Origin: Streptococcus sciuri
Lineage (GTDB): Bacteria; Bacillota; Bacilli; Lactobacillales; Streptococcaceae
Reading direction: 5' to 3'
Length of the DNA stretch: 64,000 nucleotides
NCBI RefSeq assembly: GCF_024814375.1
Contig: NZ_JANUXX010000004.1
Coordinates: forward strand, 62,001 to 126,000
Part shown: in pieces, positions 29,027-37,508 of the stretch
How positions within the stretch are numbered: the first letter of the stretch is position 1
How the letters are laid out: the number at the start of each line of letters is the position of its first letter
The notes under the pieces: generated by a model
The model's input: only the letters and a program-made list of their open reading frames with translations
Told to the model about the DNA's origin: nothing
The model's database searches: none
Position numbers and translations under genes: made by a program

Positions 29027-29794
29027 CTACAATGCTGAACTTTCTAATGAACCACGATACAGCGAGCTAACGAAGGAGCGAACTCGATCGTGGCTACTAT
29101 CATTAGATAACAACAAATTAGCCGGCCCTTGTGTTAAAATTTCACCATTTTCAATAAAAACAACATTATCAGCAATTTTTCTAGCAAACTCCATTTCATG
29201 AGTTACCAAAATCATTGAAATCTTCTCCTTTGCTAAGGCTGCAATAACTTGCAATACCCCATCAACCATTTCTGGATCAAGAGCCGAAGTTGGTTCATCA
29301 AAAAGAATTATGTCAGGTTTAAGCGCAATAGCTCTGGCAATGCCTACCCGCTGTTGTTGTCCTCCAGATAATGTTACTGGATATTGTGATTCAAATGCTG
29401 CTAATCCCACTTTTTCTAAAGATTCATGAGCAACAGCCTCTGCTTCCTTCTTAGAAAAGCGTCCACTTAAAATTAAAGGTTGGACAACATTTTGTAAGAC
29501 TGTATAATTCTTGAAAAGATTAAACTGTTGAAATACCATGGTAGAGTGACTGCGGATATCATGAATATCACTTTTTGAAATTTTTCCACCAGTCACTTCT
29601 GTATTTCCAACTTTCAATTTCCCTGAAGAGGGTAGTTGGAGAAGATTTATAATTCTTAGCAGAGTCGTTTTCCCTGAACCACTCGGTCCAACAAAAGCTG
29701 TAACCGTTCCAGCTTCAATAGAAAGATTGATGGATTTAAGAATTTCTTTATTTCCTATCTTAACTTCTAAATTTTTCAACTCAATTAGACTCAT
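29027..29794 (-). CDS. Polar amino-acid ABC transporter ATPase (YxeO-like)
   Basis: A 255-residue ATP-binding subunit: Walker [10 protein letters not shown], signature [14 protein letters not shown], Walker [15 protein letters not shown]-loop VTHEM. Its start overlaps the permease stop by 14 bases, so the two are translationally coupled. It energises import together with the permease (29781-30470) and binding protein (26824-27642) of the same operon. Confidence 0.95.
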   Translation of the reverse strand: MSLIELKNLEVKIGNKEILKSINLSIEAGTVTAFVGPSGSGKTTLLRIINLLQLPSSGKLKVGNTEVTGGKISKSDIHDIRSHSTMVFQQFNLFKNYTVLQNVVQPLILSGRFSKKEAEAVAHESLEKVGLAAFESQYPVTLSGGQQQRVGIARAIALKPDIILFDEPTSALDPEMVDGVLQVIAALAKEKISMILVTHEMEFARKIADNVVFIENGEILTQGPANLLLSNDSSHDRVRSFVSSLYRGSLESSAL

Positions 29795-30470
29795 CTACTG
29801 ACCTCCTATATGGTGCTGCTAAATCTTTTTCGAAAATACTTTGCAACCAAGTATAGATGATAATCATAATCCAGTATAAAAGACCAACAGCTAGATATGT
29901 TTCAAAGTAACGTAGTGAAGTACCCGCGACCATTTTTGCATGTGCAAATAGTTCTGTTATTCCTAATGTGAATACTAACGATGTTTCTTTTAGTAAACTA
30001 ACAAATGTATTACCAGTAGCAGGCAGGGCATTTAATGTTGCCTGAGGTAAAATAACATGTAGGAAAATTTTCCACCCAGGAATGTTAAGTGCTTGACCTG
30101 CTTCTACTTGCCCTTTATCAACTGAATTTACAGCTGCTCTAAAGATTTCAGCTAAATATGCTGACTGTTTTAAGCCTAGTCCGCCAATAGCTGCAGTAAT
30201 AGCTGTCATACCTTGGAAAACCGGAAATAGTTGAGGTAGTCCATAAAAAATCAAAAATAATTGAACAAGGGTTGGCATACCACGAAATAAAGAAATATAA
30301 GCATTAGCAAAGTATTTCAAAAATTTGTGACCTGATAACTGAAACCATGTCATCAAAGCTCCTACTAAAATTGCCAAAATCATAGAAAAAATAGCAATAA
30401 AAATAGTTACTGGTATGTAGGCAGGTAATTTTAGAAATAATTCAAAGAAATATTCCCAACTAAAATTCAT
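29781..30470 (-). CDS. Polar amino-acid ABC transporter permease (YxeN-like)
   Basis: A 229-residue HisM/GlnP-type permease with about five membrane segments. The EAA loop near residues 135-150 (VEAGQALNIPGWKIFLHVILPQA) contacts the ATPase. It overlaps the acetyltransferase gene upstream by 11 bases and the ATPase gene downstream by 14. With only one permease gene, the transporter is presumably a homodimer. Confidence 0.94.
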   Translation of the reverse strand: MNFSWEYFFELFLKLPAYIPVTIFIAIFSMILAILVGALMTWFQLSGHKFLKYFANAYISLFRGMPTLVQLFLIFYGLPQLFPVFQGMTAITAAIGGLGLKQSAYLAEIFRAAVNSVDKGQVEAGQALNIPGWKIFLHVILPQATLNALPATGNTFVSLLKETSLVFTLGITELFAHAKMVAGTSLRYFETYLAVGLLYWIMIIIYTWLQSIFEKDLAAPYRRSVDESN

Positions 30471-31011
30471 TTTTATTCTCCTTTAGTAGAGCTTGCAGAT
30501 TTTCATTCTTAACTTTTGAAAGAGCATTTCTATTAAAAATTTTAATTAGATAAACTGTTTTATGGTCAGAAAATAGCTGTTTTTCATCTAAGTATTGAAA
30601 TCCCATTTTTTCATAGGTTTCAATTAACCAAGGATGCTCTAGTGCTGTACCTAGAGTAACAGCAGGAGCCTTTAAATCCTTTATAATATACTCTTCAATA
30701 ACTTCCGTAATCAAATTCTTAGCATACCCATGTCCCTGCATCTCAGGATCCGTTGCAATCCACCCTAAATGCGGTAGAGAGAATGGACCAGGATTTTCTG
30801 ACCAAGGCAACCTTACAGAAATAGTTGAAACAATCCGATTATCAACCGTTTTAATAAAAGTTGGAGATGCTTGAATAGCTTGCGAAACTTCGAAAGTGCT
30901 GATTGTACCAGCTTTAAAATGAATTCCTAACTTTTCATTTTCAGCATACGCTTTATGGTATAAAGACGTTAGCTCTTCAAAAAAGTTATCAGATAACAAT
31001 TGATATGTCAT
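30460..31011 (-). CDS. GNAT N-acetyltransferase (YxeL-like)
   Basis: A GNAT-fold acetyltransferase with the acetyl-CoA loop near MQGHGYAKNLI and the C-terminal YEKMGFQ motif. The frame opens at 31077, but AAGAGAT upstream of ATG 31011 and the 13-base distance to the upstream stop favour the shorter 183-residue form beginning MTYQLLSDNFF. In the B. subtilis yxe operon the GNAT enzyme N-acetylates S-(2-succino)cysteine before cleavage, and the M20 enzyme removes the acetyl group afterwards. Both partners are present here, so the same protective acetylation is inferred. Confidence 0.8.
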   Translation of the reverse strand: MTYQLLSDNFFEELTSLYHKAYAENEKLGIHFKAGTISTFEVSQAIQASPTFIKTVDNRIVSTISVRLPWSENPGPFSLPHLGWIATDPEMQGHGYAKNLITEVIEEYIIKDLKAPAVTLGTALEHPWLIETYEKMGFQYLDEKQLFSDHKTVYLIKIFNRNALSKVKNENLQALLKENKNEF

Positions 31012-31024
31012 ACCACATCTCTTT

Positions 31025-32350
31025 CTAGTAGTTTTTTGACAATCTTTCAAAAATTTCCGATGTATTACTAATTTCACCAGTCGTCACATAACGATAAAGC
31101 TCTTCTAAATGTCCTTTTGTTAGCCTTTTAAACTTAAGGTGAAGTTCTTTAGGTGACAAAGGATTATTAGGTGAACCTTTAGGATGTTGTTCTAACTGAT
31201 CAAACTTGATTTTGTCAGCTTCTCTAATTACTAAACGTACTGGACGGGTAGTATTATCACCCTCTAAATCATTATGTCGTACCACTTTTTTAGCAAAATT
31301 AAAAAAATCATCTGAAGTTTCTTCTTCTGTGAAATCTGTCAGATCAACACTCCCTTTTTCTAATGTTAACCATAAGATATATTCAATTGAAAATTTTCCT
31401 TCAAGTTTAATATTAGGATATCGATATGTAAGCGCCTTATCTCCAGTAGAAGAAAAATGTACATCCACTTTCGAAATATTTGCCGTTCTTAATCCTAATT
31501 TGTGTGCTTTTTGAGCTAAATCAAATCCCCCATTGGCTACTGAACAAAACGGATATTGTTTAAACCACAGACCAGGAGATAAAATTTGTGAAGGCTCTAA
31601 CCAATTTTCTAACAGCTTATCAACATCTAAGCGCTGTTGATTTATTATTTGAGTCCAACCTTTATCGGAAGAAAAAACATCATCATAAGCCGTCATACCC
31701 ACTTTCACAAGTTCATAAGCTTGAACAGCATTCCTTGCTGCAAAACCTGCATTTAAAGGCTTACCATTAGTTCCTTCTTGATATAAAAAACCTGTTGCCT
31801 GACTAGTGGTTAGAGATAATAGACAAGTAAAGTCATTTATTGAAACTTTTTTATAATAGCCTATTGCAACAGCAGCTGCTATGCAGCCAATAGTTGCAGT
31901 CGAATGCCAACCTTGATTAACATGATGAGGATGAAATTGTTGTCCGAGTCTCCCAGCAAATTCGACTCCTTGAATGTAGGACTCTAACATTCTTTTAAAA
32001 CTATCATTTTTATCGCTTACAGATAGAAGAGCTGAGAAAATAACTGCACTTGGGTGACCTCGGAAATTCGCTTGAACATCATCTAAATCTTCATAATGTG
32101 CTAGGTACCCTAAAATTAGTGCTAATTGAACTCTAGATGTGCTGTAGGACGTTAACAAAATTTGTTTAGTATCTTCACTACTTGCCAAATCCTTGACTAT
32201 TTCTTGATTCTTAGGCGACTGTAATCCCGCAGAATAACTTGCAATATAATCTAAAAAGGCATTTTTGGAAACATCTAACGATTCTTTGTATTGTGAGGAC
32301 TGACTAACATCCTTTTGAAGCACTTTTATGATTTGTTTAGTTACATTCAT
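31025..32350 (-). CDS. MmgE/PrpD family protein (YxeQ-like)
   Basis: A 441-residue member of the MmgE/PrpD family, which includes 2-methylcitrate dehydratase, cis-aconitate decarboxylase and an iminodisuccinate epimerase. Family landmarks are HYEDLDDVQANFRGHPSA near residue 90 and GWHSTATIGCIAAAVAIGYY near 150. No methylcitrate cycle genes are nearby. In the context of a succino-compound lyase, a stereochemical role (interconverting R and S succino forms) is a reasonable inference. It lies 11 bases after the broken aminotransferase. Confidence 0.82.
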   Translation of the reverse strand: MNVTKQIIKVLQKDVSQSSQYKESLDVSKNAFLDYIASYSAGLQSPKNQEIVKDLASSEDTKQILLTSYSTSRVQLALILGYLAHYEDLDDVQANFRGHPSAVIFSALLSVSDKNDSFKRMLESYIQGVEFAGRLGQQFHPHHVNQGWHSTATIGCIAAAVAIGYYKKVSINDFTCLLSLTTSQATGFLYQEGTNGKPLNAGFAARNAVQAYELVKVGMTAYDDVFSSDKGWTQIINQQRLDVDKLLENWLEPSQILSPGLWFKQYPFCSVANGGFDLAQKAHKLGLRTANISKVDVHFSSTGDKALTYRYPNIKLEGKFSIEYILWLTLEKGSVDLTDFTEEETSDDFFNFAKKVVRHNDLEGDNTTRPVRLVIREADKIKFDQLEQHPKGSPNNPLSPKELHLKFKRLTKGHLEELYRYVTTGEISNTSEIFERLSKNY

Positions 32351-32361
32351 TCGTTTACTCC

Positions 32362-32905
32362 CTAACCATTCTCATTTACAAAATCGATGAGGCGACAAAT
32401 TTCCTCTTCAATATATCCTAAATCAGAAACTAGACTTAATCGCAAATAGCCTTCTCCATTTTTTCCAAATGTAGAACCAGGAATTAAAGCAACTCGCTTT
32501 TCAAATAAAAGTGAATCAACAAAAGAAACATCGTCAGAAAAACGTTTAGGTAATTTAAACCACAAGAAAAAAGTTCCTTCAGAATCAACGACATCAAAAC
32601 CTGCTTCCTTTAATGGTTACCTCATCTTCTGTGAGTTTTACTCCATATTCATCATCATAAAATTTGATAATTGCTTTCTTTAGGGTTGCTTTTCCGCCAT
32701 AAGGTGGATATCCTTGATTAGTAACTCCATCTATCGCACTTTTTAAATGATTTATAATCTCTGGAAATGTTTCCTGATCAGGGTTCCCTCTTCCAAGGTT
32801 GATAACATTTTTACCTTATTGCTTTAATTTTCTGATTTATTCTTGCTGATAAGATGTAAAATGTTTCGACCTTACTTGAACTCGCTTTGCTCCTTCAATC
32901 TTCAT
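32362..32905 (-). pseudogene. Broken PLP-dependent class I/II aminotransferase
   Basis: On the minus strand ATG 32905 begins MKIEGAKRVQVRSKHFTSYQ, then meets two in-frame TAA codons within 30 codons. Reading through, INLGRGNPDQETFPEI and NQGYPPYGGKATLKKAI are classic aminotransferase N-terminal sequence. After about 100 codons the sequence jumps, with an in-frame stop at the join, to a C-terminal piece (EAGFDVVDSEGTFFLWFKL; ALIPGSTFGKNGEGYLRLSL). About 200 residues including the PLP lysine are missing. The gene is certainly non-functional. It sits 4 bases from the dehydrogenase pseudogene, in operon order. Confidence 0.9.
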
Positions 32906-32908
32906 AAA

Positions 32909-33959
32909 TTAACCTCGAATTTCTTCTAAAGCCAAATGAGCTCTATTTAATTCCAAATCAGGGAAAACCGACTGAACTCGAACATCAGATTTTCGAGTAA
33001 TGTAATCTGCAAGCTCATTTAGCTCATTATCCGCAGTTAAATCTAATTCTCTAAGTGTCCAAGGAAGTCCAATAGTCTTATGATAAGACTCAATCTCTTG
33101 ACGTAAATGTTCTTATTTTTTCCCTTCAATGATAATTTGAAACAAATTTCCAAGAGCTACTGCTTCACCATGGGTCTTTTTATAATGTGGTTGAATTTTA
33201 ACATAAGCATTATAGAAAGCATGGGCTAAAACACTTCGACCATCAAGATCAGAAATACCATCAACAGAAGCAGCAACGAGGAATATAGTATCAAATAAGT
33301 TAATTAAATCCTTTTCGCTAAGTTCCTCTAAATCAGTAATTTTCAGCATTTCTTCACGACATAATTCGATAAAAAACGTCCTATCCTTGAGGTAACACTA
33401 TCCAGTTTATCATTTGTGATACGCTGTCTCATTTCATAGTATTTCGCTAAAGTATCACCAATTCCAGATAAAATATATTCTTTTGGTGCATTTATCAAGA
33501 TATCTGGTTCTAGCAGAACAACATCTACAGCTTTTTTATGTCGAATATTAGCTATTTTTTCATGTTCTTTCGAATAAATAATACTTTTAGTAGTCATTGC
33601 TGCACAATTAGAAGGTACAGTTTGACTATTAAAAACTAGAATGGTTAAATTATCAGAGACAACTTTGGCGGTGTCAATCAATTGCCCTCCACCAAAAGCA
33701 AGTAGTGCATCATCATTTTGAAATTTTTTAGTCAATCTTTCGATTTCTTCAAAGGTACAATATTCACCAAAAAATTCAACTGGATAATGTTTTAAAAAGC
33801 CATCTGGTAAATACTCTTCAATAATTGGATAAACTGTTTCATCGGTTAATACAATCGGATTTTTGACACCATGACTTTCTAGCAATTGAGGTAATTGTTT
33901 TTAAATTCCTTTTTATTGATGTACTCAGCAGGACTCATGCGGATTGTTTTTTCAGGCAT
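32909..33959 (-). pseudogene. Broken iron-containing (GldA-type) dehydrogenase
   Basis: Starts at ATG 33959, which overlaps the stop of the M20 gene. The first piece (MPEKTIRMSPAEYINKKEF) goes out of frame in an A-run near 33898. The main piece has the nucleotide-binding FGGGQLIDTAKVVSDN, PSNCAAMTTKSIIYS and GIGDTLAKYYEMR. A second frameshift lies in a T-run near 33375. The last part (THGEAVALGNLFQII) is cut by a TAA at 33110-33112 and then continues to a normal end. Three lesions make it inactive. It resembles glycerol/alcohol dehydrogenases; the substrate is unknown. Confidence 0.88.
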
Positions 33960-35097
33960 AGCTTTCTCCATAATACTCCAACAAATAAAGAGCACTTTCA
34001 ACAAAATAATTAACTGCGACTGGCAAAGCTTCATCACGTACGATAAAATCATCATGGTGCCAGTCTGGTGCTTGCTCTGCTCCATTTGATCCTACAAAGG
34101 CGAATACCCCAGGGATTTTTTCTTGATAAGTTGCAAAATCTTCACCACCTGTTGATGGTAAGGTTTCAATAACTTCTGCAAACTTTTTAGAATTCTCAAA
34201 AATCAATGGTGTGATAGTTGCGTCATTAAAAGTCACTTTAGGTGAATTGCCCCAGATAATATCCACTTCTGCTCCAAATTGCTCCGCGGTTGTTTGAACA
34301 ACTTTCGTGAATTTATCAATAACAGATAGGCGTACTTCAGGGTCAAATGTTCTAATCGTCCCTTCAAAAAATCCTTTAGCCGGCAAGACATTCCAAGTAT
34401 TACCAACATCAATGTGGGTAACAGATAGGACTGCTGATTGAAACGGTGAAACTGTCCGAGAAATGATATTTTGAAGGTTATTAATAACGGTCGTGATAAC
34501 AAGAACTGTGTCAACACCCAAATCAGGTCTTGCAGCATGGGCACTGATGCCTTTTACAGTCACTTCAAACTGTTCAACCCCCGCCATAATAGCGCCTGAC
34601 CGTAGTCCAAGTTGCCCCGGTTTCAGATGAGGATTATTGTGGTAACCAACAATAGCTGAAACTCCCTCAATACCTCCAGCATCAATTACTTGATGACCAC
34701 CTTGAAAATTTTCTTCTGCAGGTTGGAAAATCAAGCGGACAGTTCCTTTTATTTCTGCTTCACGCTGTTTTAAAATTTCTGCTGCACCTAATAAACTAGT
34801 CTGATGGAAATCATGTCCACATGCGTGCATAGCTCCATTAGTACTAGCATAATCAAGTTTTGTTTTTTCAACAATTGGAAGTGCATCAATATCAGCACGT
34901 AGAGCAATAATTGGGTTTCCTGAACCAATTTCAGCAATTACACCTGTCTTTAAAGGATAATTAAGCGGTTTAATGCCTAGTTCTTTTAAATAAGATTTAA
35001 TATAATCCGTCGTTTCATATTCTTTTTCTGAAACTTCAGGGTGTTGATGAATATAATGGCGAACAGCAATTAATTTTTGATAAAAAACATCTGACAA
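33952..35097 (-). CDS. M20D amidohydrolase/deacetylase (YxeP-like)
   Basis: A 381-residue metal-dependent amidohydrolase. Metal-site motifs are HACGHDFHQTSLLG, FQPAEENFQGG, the His in GYHNNPH and the C-terminal WHHDDF; the dimerisation domain (HAARPDLGVDT) lies between. Relatives remove N-acyl groups from amino acids; YxeP of B. subtilis is in the succino-cysteine operon. The start is a TTG with AAAGGAG about 10 bases upstream. It is the first gene of operon A, and a perfect 16-bp palindrome lies 76-91 bases upstream. A copper- or peptide-type role is not suggested by context. Confidence 0.9.
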   Translation of the reverse strand: MSDVFYQKLIAVRHYIHQHPEVSEKEYETTDYIKSYLKELGIKPLNYPLKTGVIAEIGSGNPIIALRADIDALPIVEKTKLDYASTNGAMHACGHDFHQTSLLGAAEILKQREAEIKGTVRLIFQPAEENFQGGHQVIDAGGIEGVSAIVGYHNNPHLKPGQLGLRSGAIMAGVEQFEVTVKGISAHAARPDLGVDTVLVITTVINNLQNIISRTVSPFQSAVLSVTHIDVGNTWNVLPAKGFFEGTIRTFDPEVRLSVIDKFTKVVQTTAEQFGAEVDIIWGNSPKVTFNDATITPLIFENSKKFAEVIETLPSTGGEDFATYQEKIPGVFAFVGSNGAEQAPDWHHDDFIVRDEALPVAVNYFVESALYLLEYYGESYA

Positions 35098-35172
35098 AAT
35101 TCTATTCTCCTTTCTCTCTCTAGATTGCTATTATCTTAACATCTCATTTAAAAGTTGCATACTCTATTTTAG

Positions 35173-35188
35173 TTATAGCATGCTATAA
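35173..35188. promoter_or_regulatory. Perfect 16-bp palindrome upstream of operon A
   Basis: TTATAGCATGCTATAA is fully self-complementary, has no T-run and lies between the operon B terminator and the M20 gene. It is a candidate regulator binding site. No strong sigma-A promoter with both boxes is seen in the same interval (35098-35300), which would fit activator-dependent control. Confidence 0.45.
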
Positions 35189-35301
35189 TTAAATTTTATA
35201 CACCCTTTAATCAGCTATAATTATTGGCTTTATTTCATATCAAACTATATAACAATACATTGATATAAATTTTCTATCATCTCTTTATTTTCATCTATTA
35301 C

Positions 35302-35338
35302 AAAAAAGCATCGGTACGTTGCCATACCGATGCTTTTT
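35302..35338. terminator. Terminator at the 3' end of island operon B
   Basis: AAAAAAGCATCGGTA, loop, TACCGATGCTTTTT; it overlaps the ATPase stop codon and separates operon B from operon A. Confidence 0.9.
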
Positions 35339-36095
35339 AAATCACAGGATCTATATTAAACTCTGGAATAACACGTGTTAAAAATCGCTTGGTGCGTCCT
35401 TGCTTAGGTCTGCTGAAGAATTCTTGCGGACTACCTTCTTCGATGATATGCCCACCCTCCATAAAAACAATGTGTGTTGCCACATCACGTGCAAAGTTCA
35501 TTTCATGAGTGACCACCACCATGGTGATCCCCTCTTGTGCTAGCTCTTTCATAACACCAAGAACATCTCCGATTAATTCAGGGTCAAGGGCAGACGTCGG
35601 CTCATCAAATAAAATGACATCAGGTTTCACAGCGATAGCACGTGCAATCCCAATCCGTTGTTGCTGACCACCAGACAGCTGACTAGGATAATAGTCTTTT
35701 TTGTCTAAGAGCCCAACCTTTTTCAGTGCATTTTCGGCAATTGAGAGGGCTTCTTTTTTTGGAATCTTACGAGCAATGACCAACCCTTCCAAAATATTTT
35801 CAATAGCTGTTTTGTTAGCAAATAAATTATAATTTTGAAAAACAAAAGCGGTTTTTTGACGAATTTCAAGCACTTCTTTACGACTGACTTTTGCTAAATT
35901 GTAGAACTTACCATCCAGCAGCAACTTACCAGAGTCCGCTTTTTCCAGATGATTAAGGGTTCGTAGGAAAGTTGTTTTTCCTGATCCTGATGGTCCCAAG
36001 ATGACGATAACATCACCTTGATTCACTGTCAAACTAATATCCTCTAAAACGGTTTTATCTCCAAATGATTTTTTAACATTTTTAACTGATAGCAT
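35337..36095 (-). CDS. Amino-acid ABC transporter ATPase, cystine-type
   Basis: A 252-residue ATPase: Walker [24 protein letters not shown], Walker [13 protein letters not shown] and H-loop [11 protein letters not shown]. It is the last gene of operon B, 20 bases after the second permease. It resembles ATPases of cystine/sulfur amino-acid importers such as TcyN, but these subunits do not determine specificity. Confidence 0.94.
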   Translation of the reverse strand: MLSVKNVKKSFGDKTVLEDISLTVNQGDVIVILGPSGSGKTTFLRTLNHLEKADSGKLLLDGKFYNLAKVSRKEVLEIRQKTAFVFQNYNLFANKTAIENILEGLVIARKIPKKEALSIAENALKKVGLLDKKDYYPSQLSGGQQQRIGIARAIAVKPDVILFDEPTSALDPELIGDVLGVMKELAQEGITMVVVTHEMNFARDVATHIVFMEGGHIIEEGSPQEFFSRPKQGRTKRFLTRVIPEFNIDPVI

Positions 36096-36115
36096 AGAAA
36101 ACTCCTAACTTCATC

Positions 36116-36796
36116 TCAAACAATTTGAGCCCGTTTTTCTAAAAATTGAAAACCATATTGAATAAGCCCACAAATCACGATGTAAATAATGAAAATAACA
36201 AAATAGGATTCAAAATAATGATAGCCATAAGAAGCTTCAATCTTAGCAATTGCCGTAATATCTTTTACCGTCATCACAAAAACAAGAGAGGTTCCCTTGA
36301 CGAGATTAATCACCAGATTACAAAGATTTGGTAGAGCTTGGGAAATAGCCTGCGGAAAGACAATTCTTATATAAGCTTGGCTGGTCGAAAGCCCAATTGT
36401 CCACGCTGCTTCTAACTGCCCCTTATCAACCGTTAAAATAGCAGAGCGGATAATCTCAGATAAGCTTCCAGTAGTCATAAGCCCAAAGATAATGTAAGCA
36501 TAATAAATAGGATTAAGATCAAAGATATTAACACCTGTGGCTTTCAATAGCTGGTTAATCAAACTTGGAAAAAGACTATAAAAAAATAAAATCAGTAAAA
36601 TAGGTGGTGTCGAGCGGATAAAGGCAAGATAAACAACTGAAAAAGCGGTAACACCTTTTATCTTGTAAATCCGTCCTAAAGCTAGAAAAAGAGCTGGAAA
36701 GAAGCTCAAAAGAATAGAAACAACCATTATCCCCAAGGTGACTGGAATCCCAGAAAGAGTTTTGACAAATGTTTCTAAAATATAAGAAAAGTCCAT
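36116..36796 (-). CDS. Amino-acid ABC transporter permease 2
   Basis: A 226-residue HisM-type permease with about five membrane spans and the EAA loop LEAAWTIGLSTSQAYIRIVFPQA. The start is 10 bases after the partner permease stop. Two different permeases in one operon point to a heterodimeric channel, as in the TcyL-TcyM pair of B. subtilis. Confidence 0.93.
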   Translation of the reverse strand: MDFSYILETFVKTLSGIPVTLGIMVVSILLSFFPALFLALGRIYKIKGVTAFSVVYLAFIRSTPPILLILFFYSLFPSLINQLLKATGVNIFDLNPIYYAYIIFGLMTTGSLSEIIRSAILTVDKGQLEAAWTIGLSTSQAYIRIVFPQAISQALPNLCNLVINLVKGTSLVFVMTVKDITAIAKIEASYGYHYFESYFVIFIIYIVICGLIQYGFQFLEKRAQIV

Positions 36797-36806
36797 AAAT
36801 CCCTCC

Positions 36807-37505
36807 TTAACCCTGTGTTGTATCTAATTTATTTTCGACGATATGTGTACAGACAGACAAGATTAATGCTAAAGCCCAGTAAATGATAGCAACCGCTGTA
36901 TAGGTTTCAAGCGAATAATTGCCCAAATGTCGTGAAATGATTAAATTTCCAGCTCCCATTAAATCAACTAGACCAATCGTATAGGCTAAGGCAATATCTT
37001 TTGATAAGTTGATAATGGCAGTTGTGATATTAGGGAGTGCAATCCGAAAAGCTTGAGGCAAAAGAATTCGGATAAATGTCTGATAATCTGTCAAGCCGAT
37101 ACTAATCCCTGCCTCTAGTTGTCCTTTAGGAAGTGCTTGATAAGAAGATTTAAAAACTTCGGAAATACCAGCTGCAAATAGCAAGGTCATAGCTAAAATA
37201 ACAAATACTGAACGAGACCAGTCATTAACATCGATACCCAACCACCATTCTAAAAAACGAGGGAGACCATAAAAAACTAAAAAAAGAAGAACAATAGGAG
37301 GCGTACATCTTAAAATAAAGACATATCCTCTTGCAAAAGAGGATAAGCTTTTTTCACCTGATAACTGCGACCAAGCAAGAAAGAATCCTAATAGACTTCC
37401 AAATAAAATCGTTAAGGCTAAAACCCATAAAGTCAGAGGTAGGGCGGACAAAATTTTAGGAAGAAATGTTACCACACGAGATGGGTTGTAAGAAACCATA
37501 GACAC
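36807..37505 (-). CDS. Amino-acid ABC transporter permease 1
   Basis: A 232-residue permease whose EAA loop reads LEAGISIGLTDYQTFIRILLPQA. It follows the binding-protein gene by 3 bases and precedes the second permease by 10, so all operon B transport genes are tightly linked. It pairs with the 36116-36796 product. Confidence 0.93.
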   Translation of the reverse strand: MSMVSYNPSRVVTFLPKILSALPLTLWVLALTILFGSLLGFFLAWSQLSGEKSLSSFARGYVFILRCTPPIVLLFLVFYGLPRFLEWWLGIDVNDWSRSVFVILAMTLLFAAGISEVFKSSYQALPKGQLEAGISIGLTDYQTFIRILLPQAFRIALPNITTAIINLSKDIALAYTIGLVDLMGAGNLIISRHLGNYSLETYTAVAIIYWALALILSVCTHIVENKLDTTQG

Positions 37506-37508
37506 CTC

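Noticed and set aside
33113-33885. Two separate small genes (78 and 180 codons) in place of one dehydrogenase
   Set aside because: Together they make one GldA-type protein in order. The joins have frameshifts in A- or T-runs, and an upstream ATG overlaps the M20 stop, so it is one broken gene.
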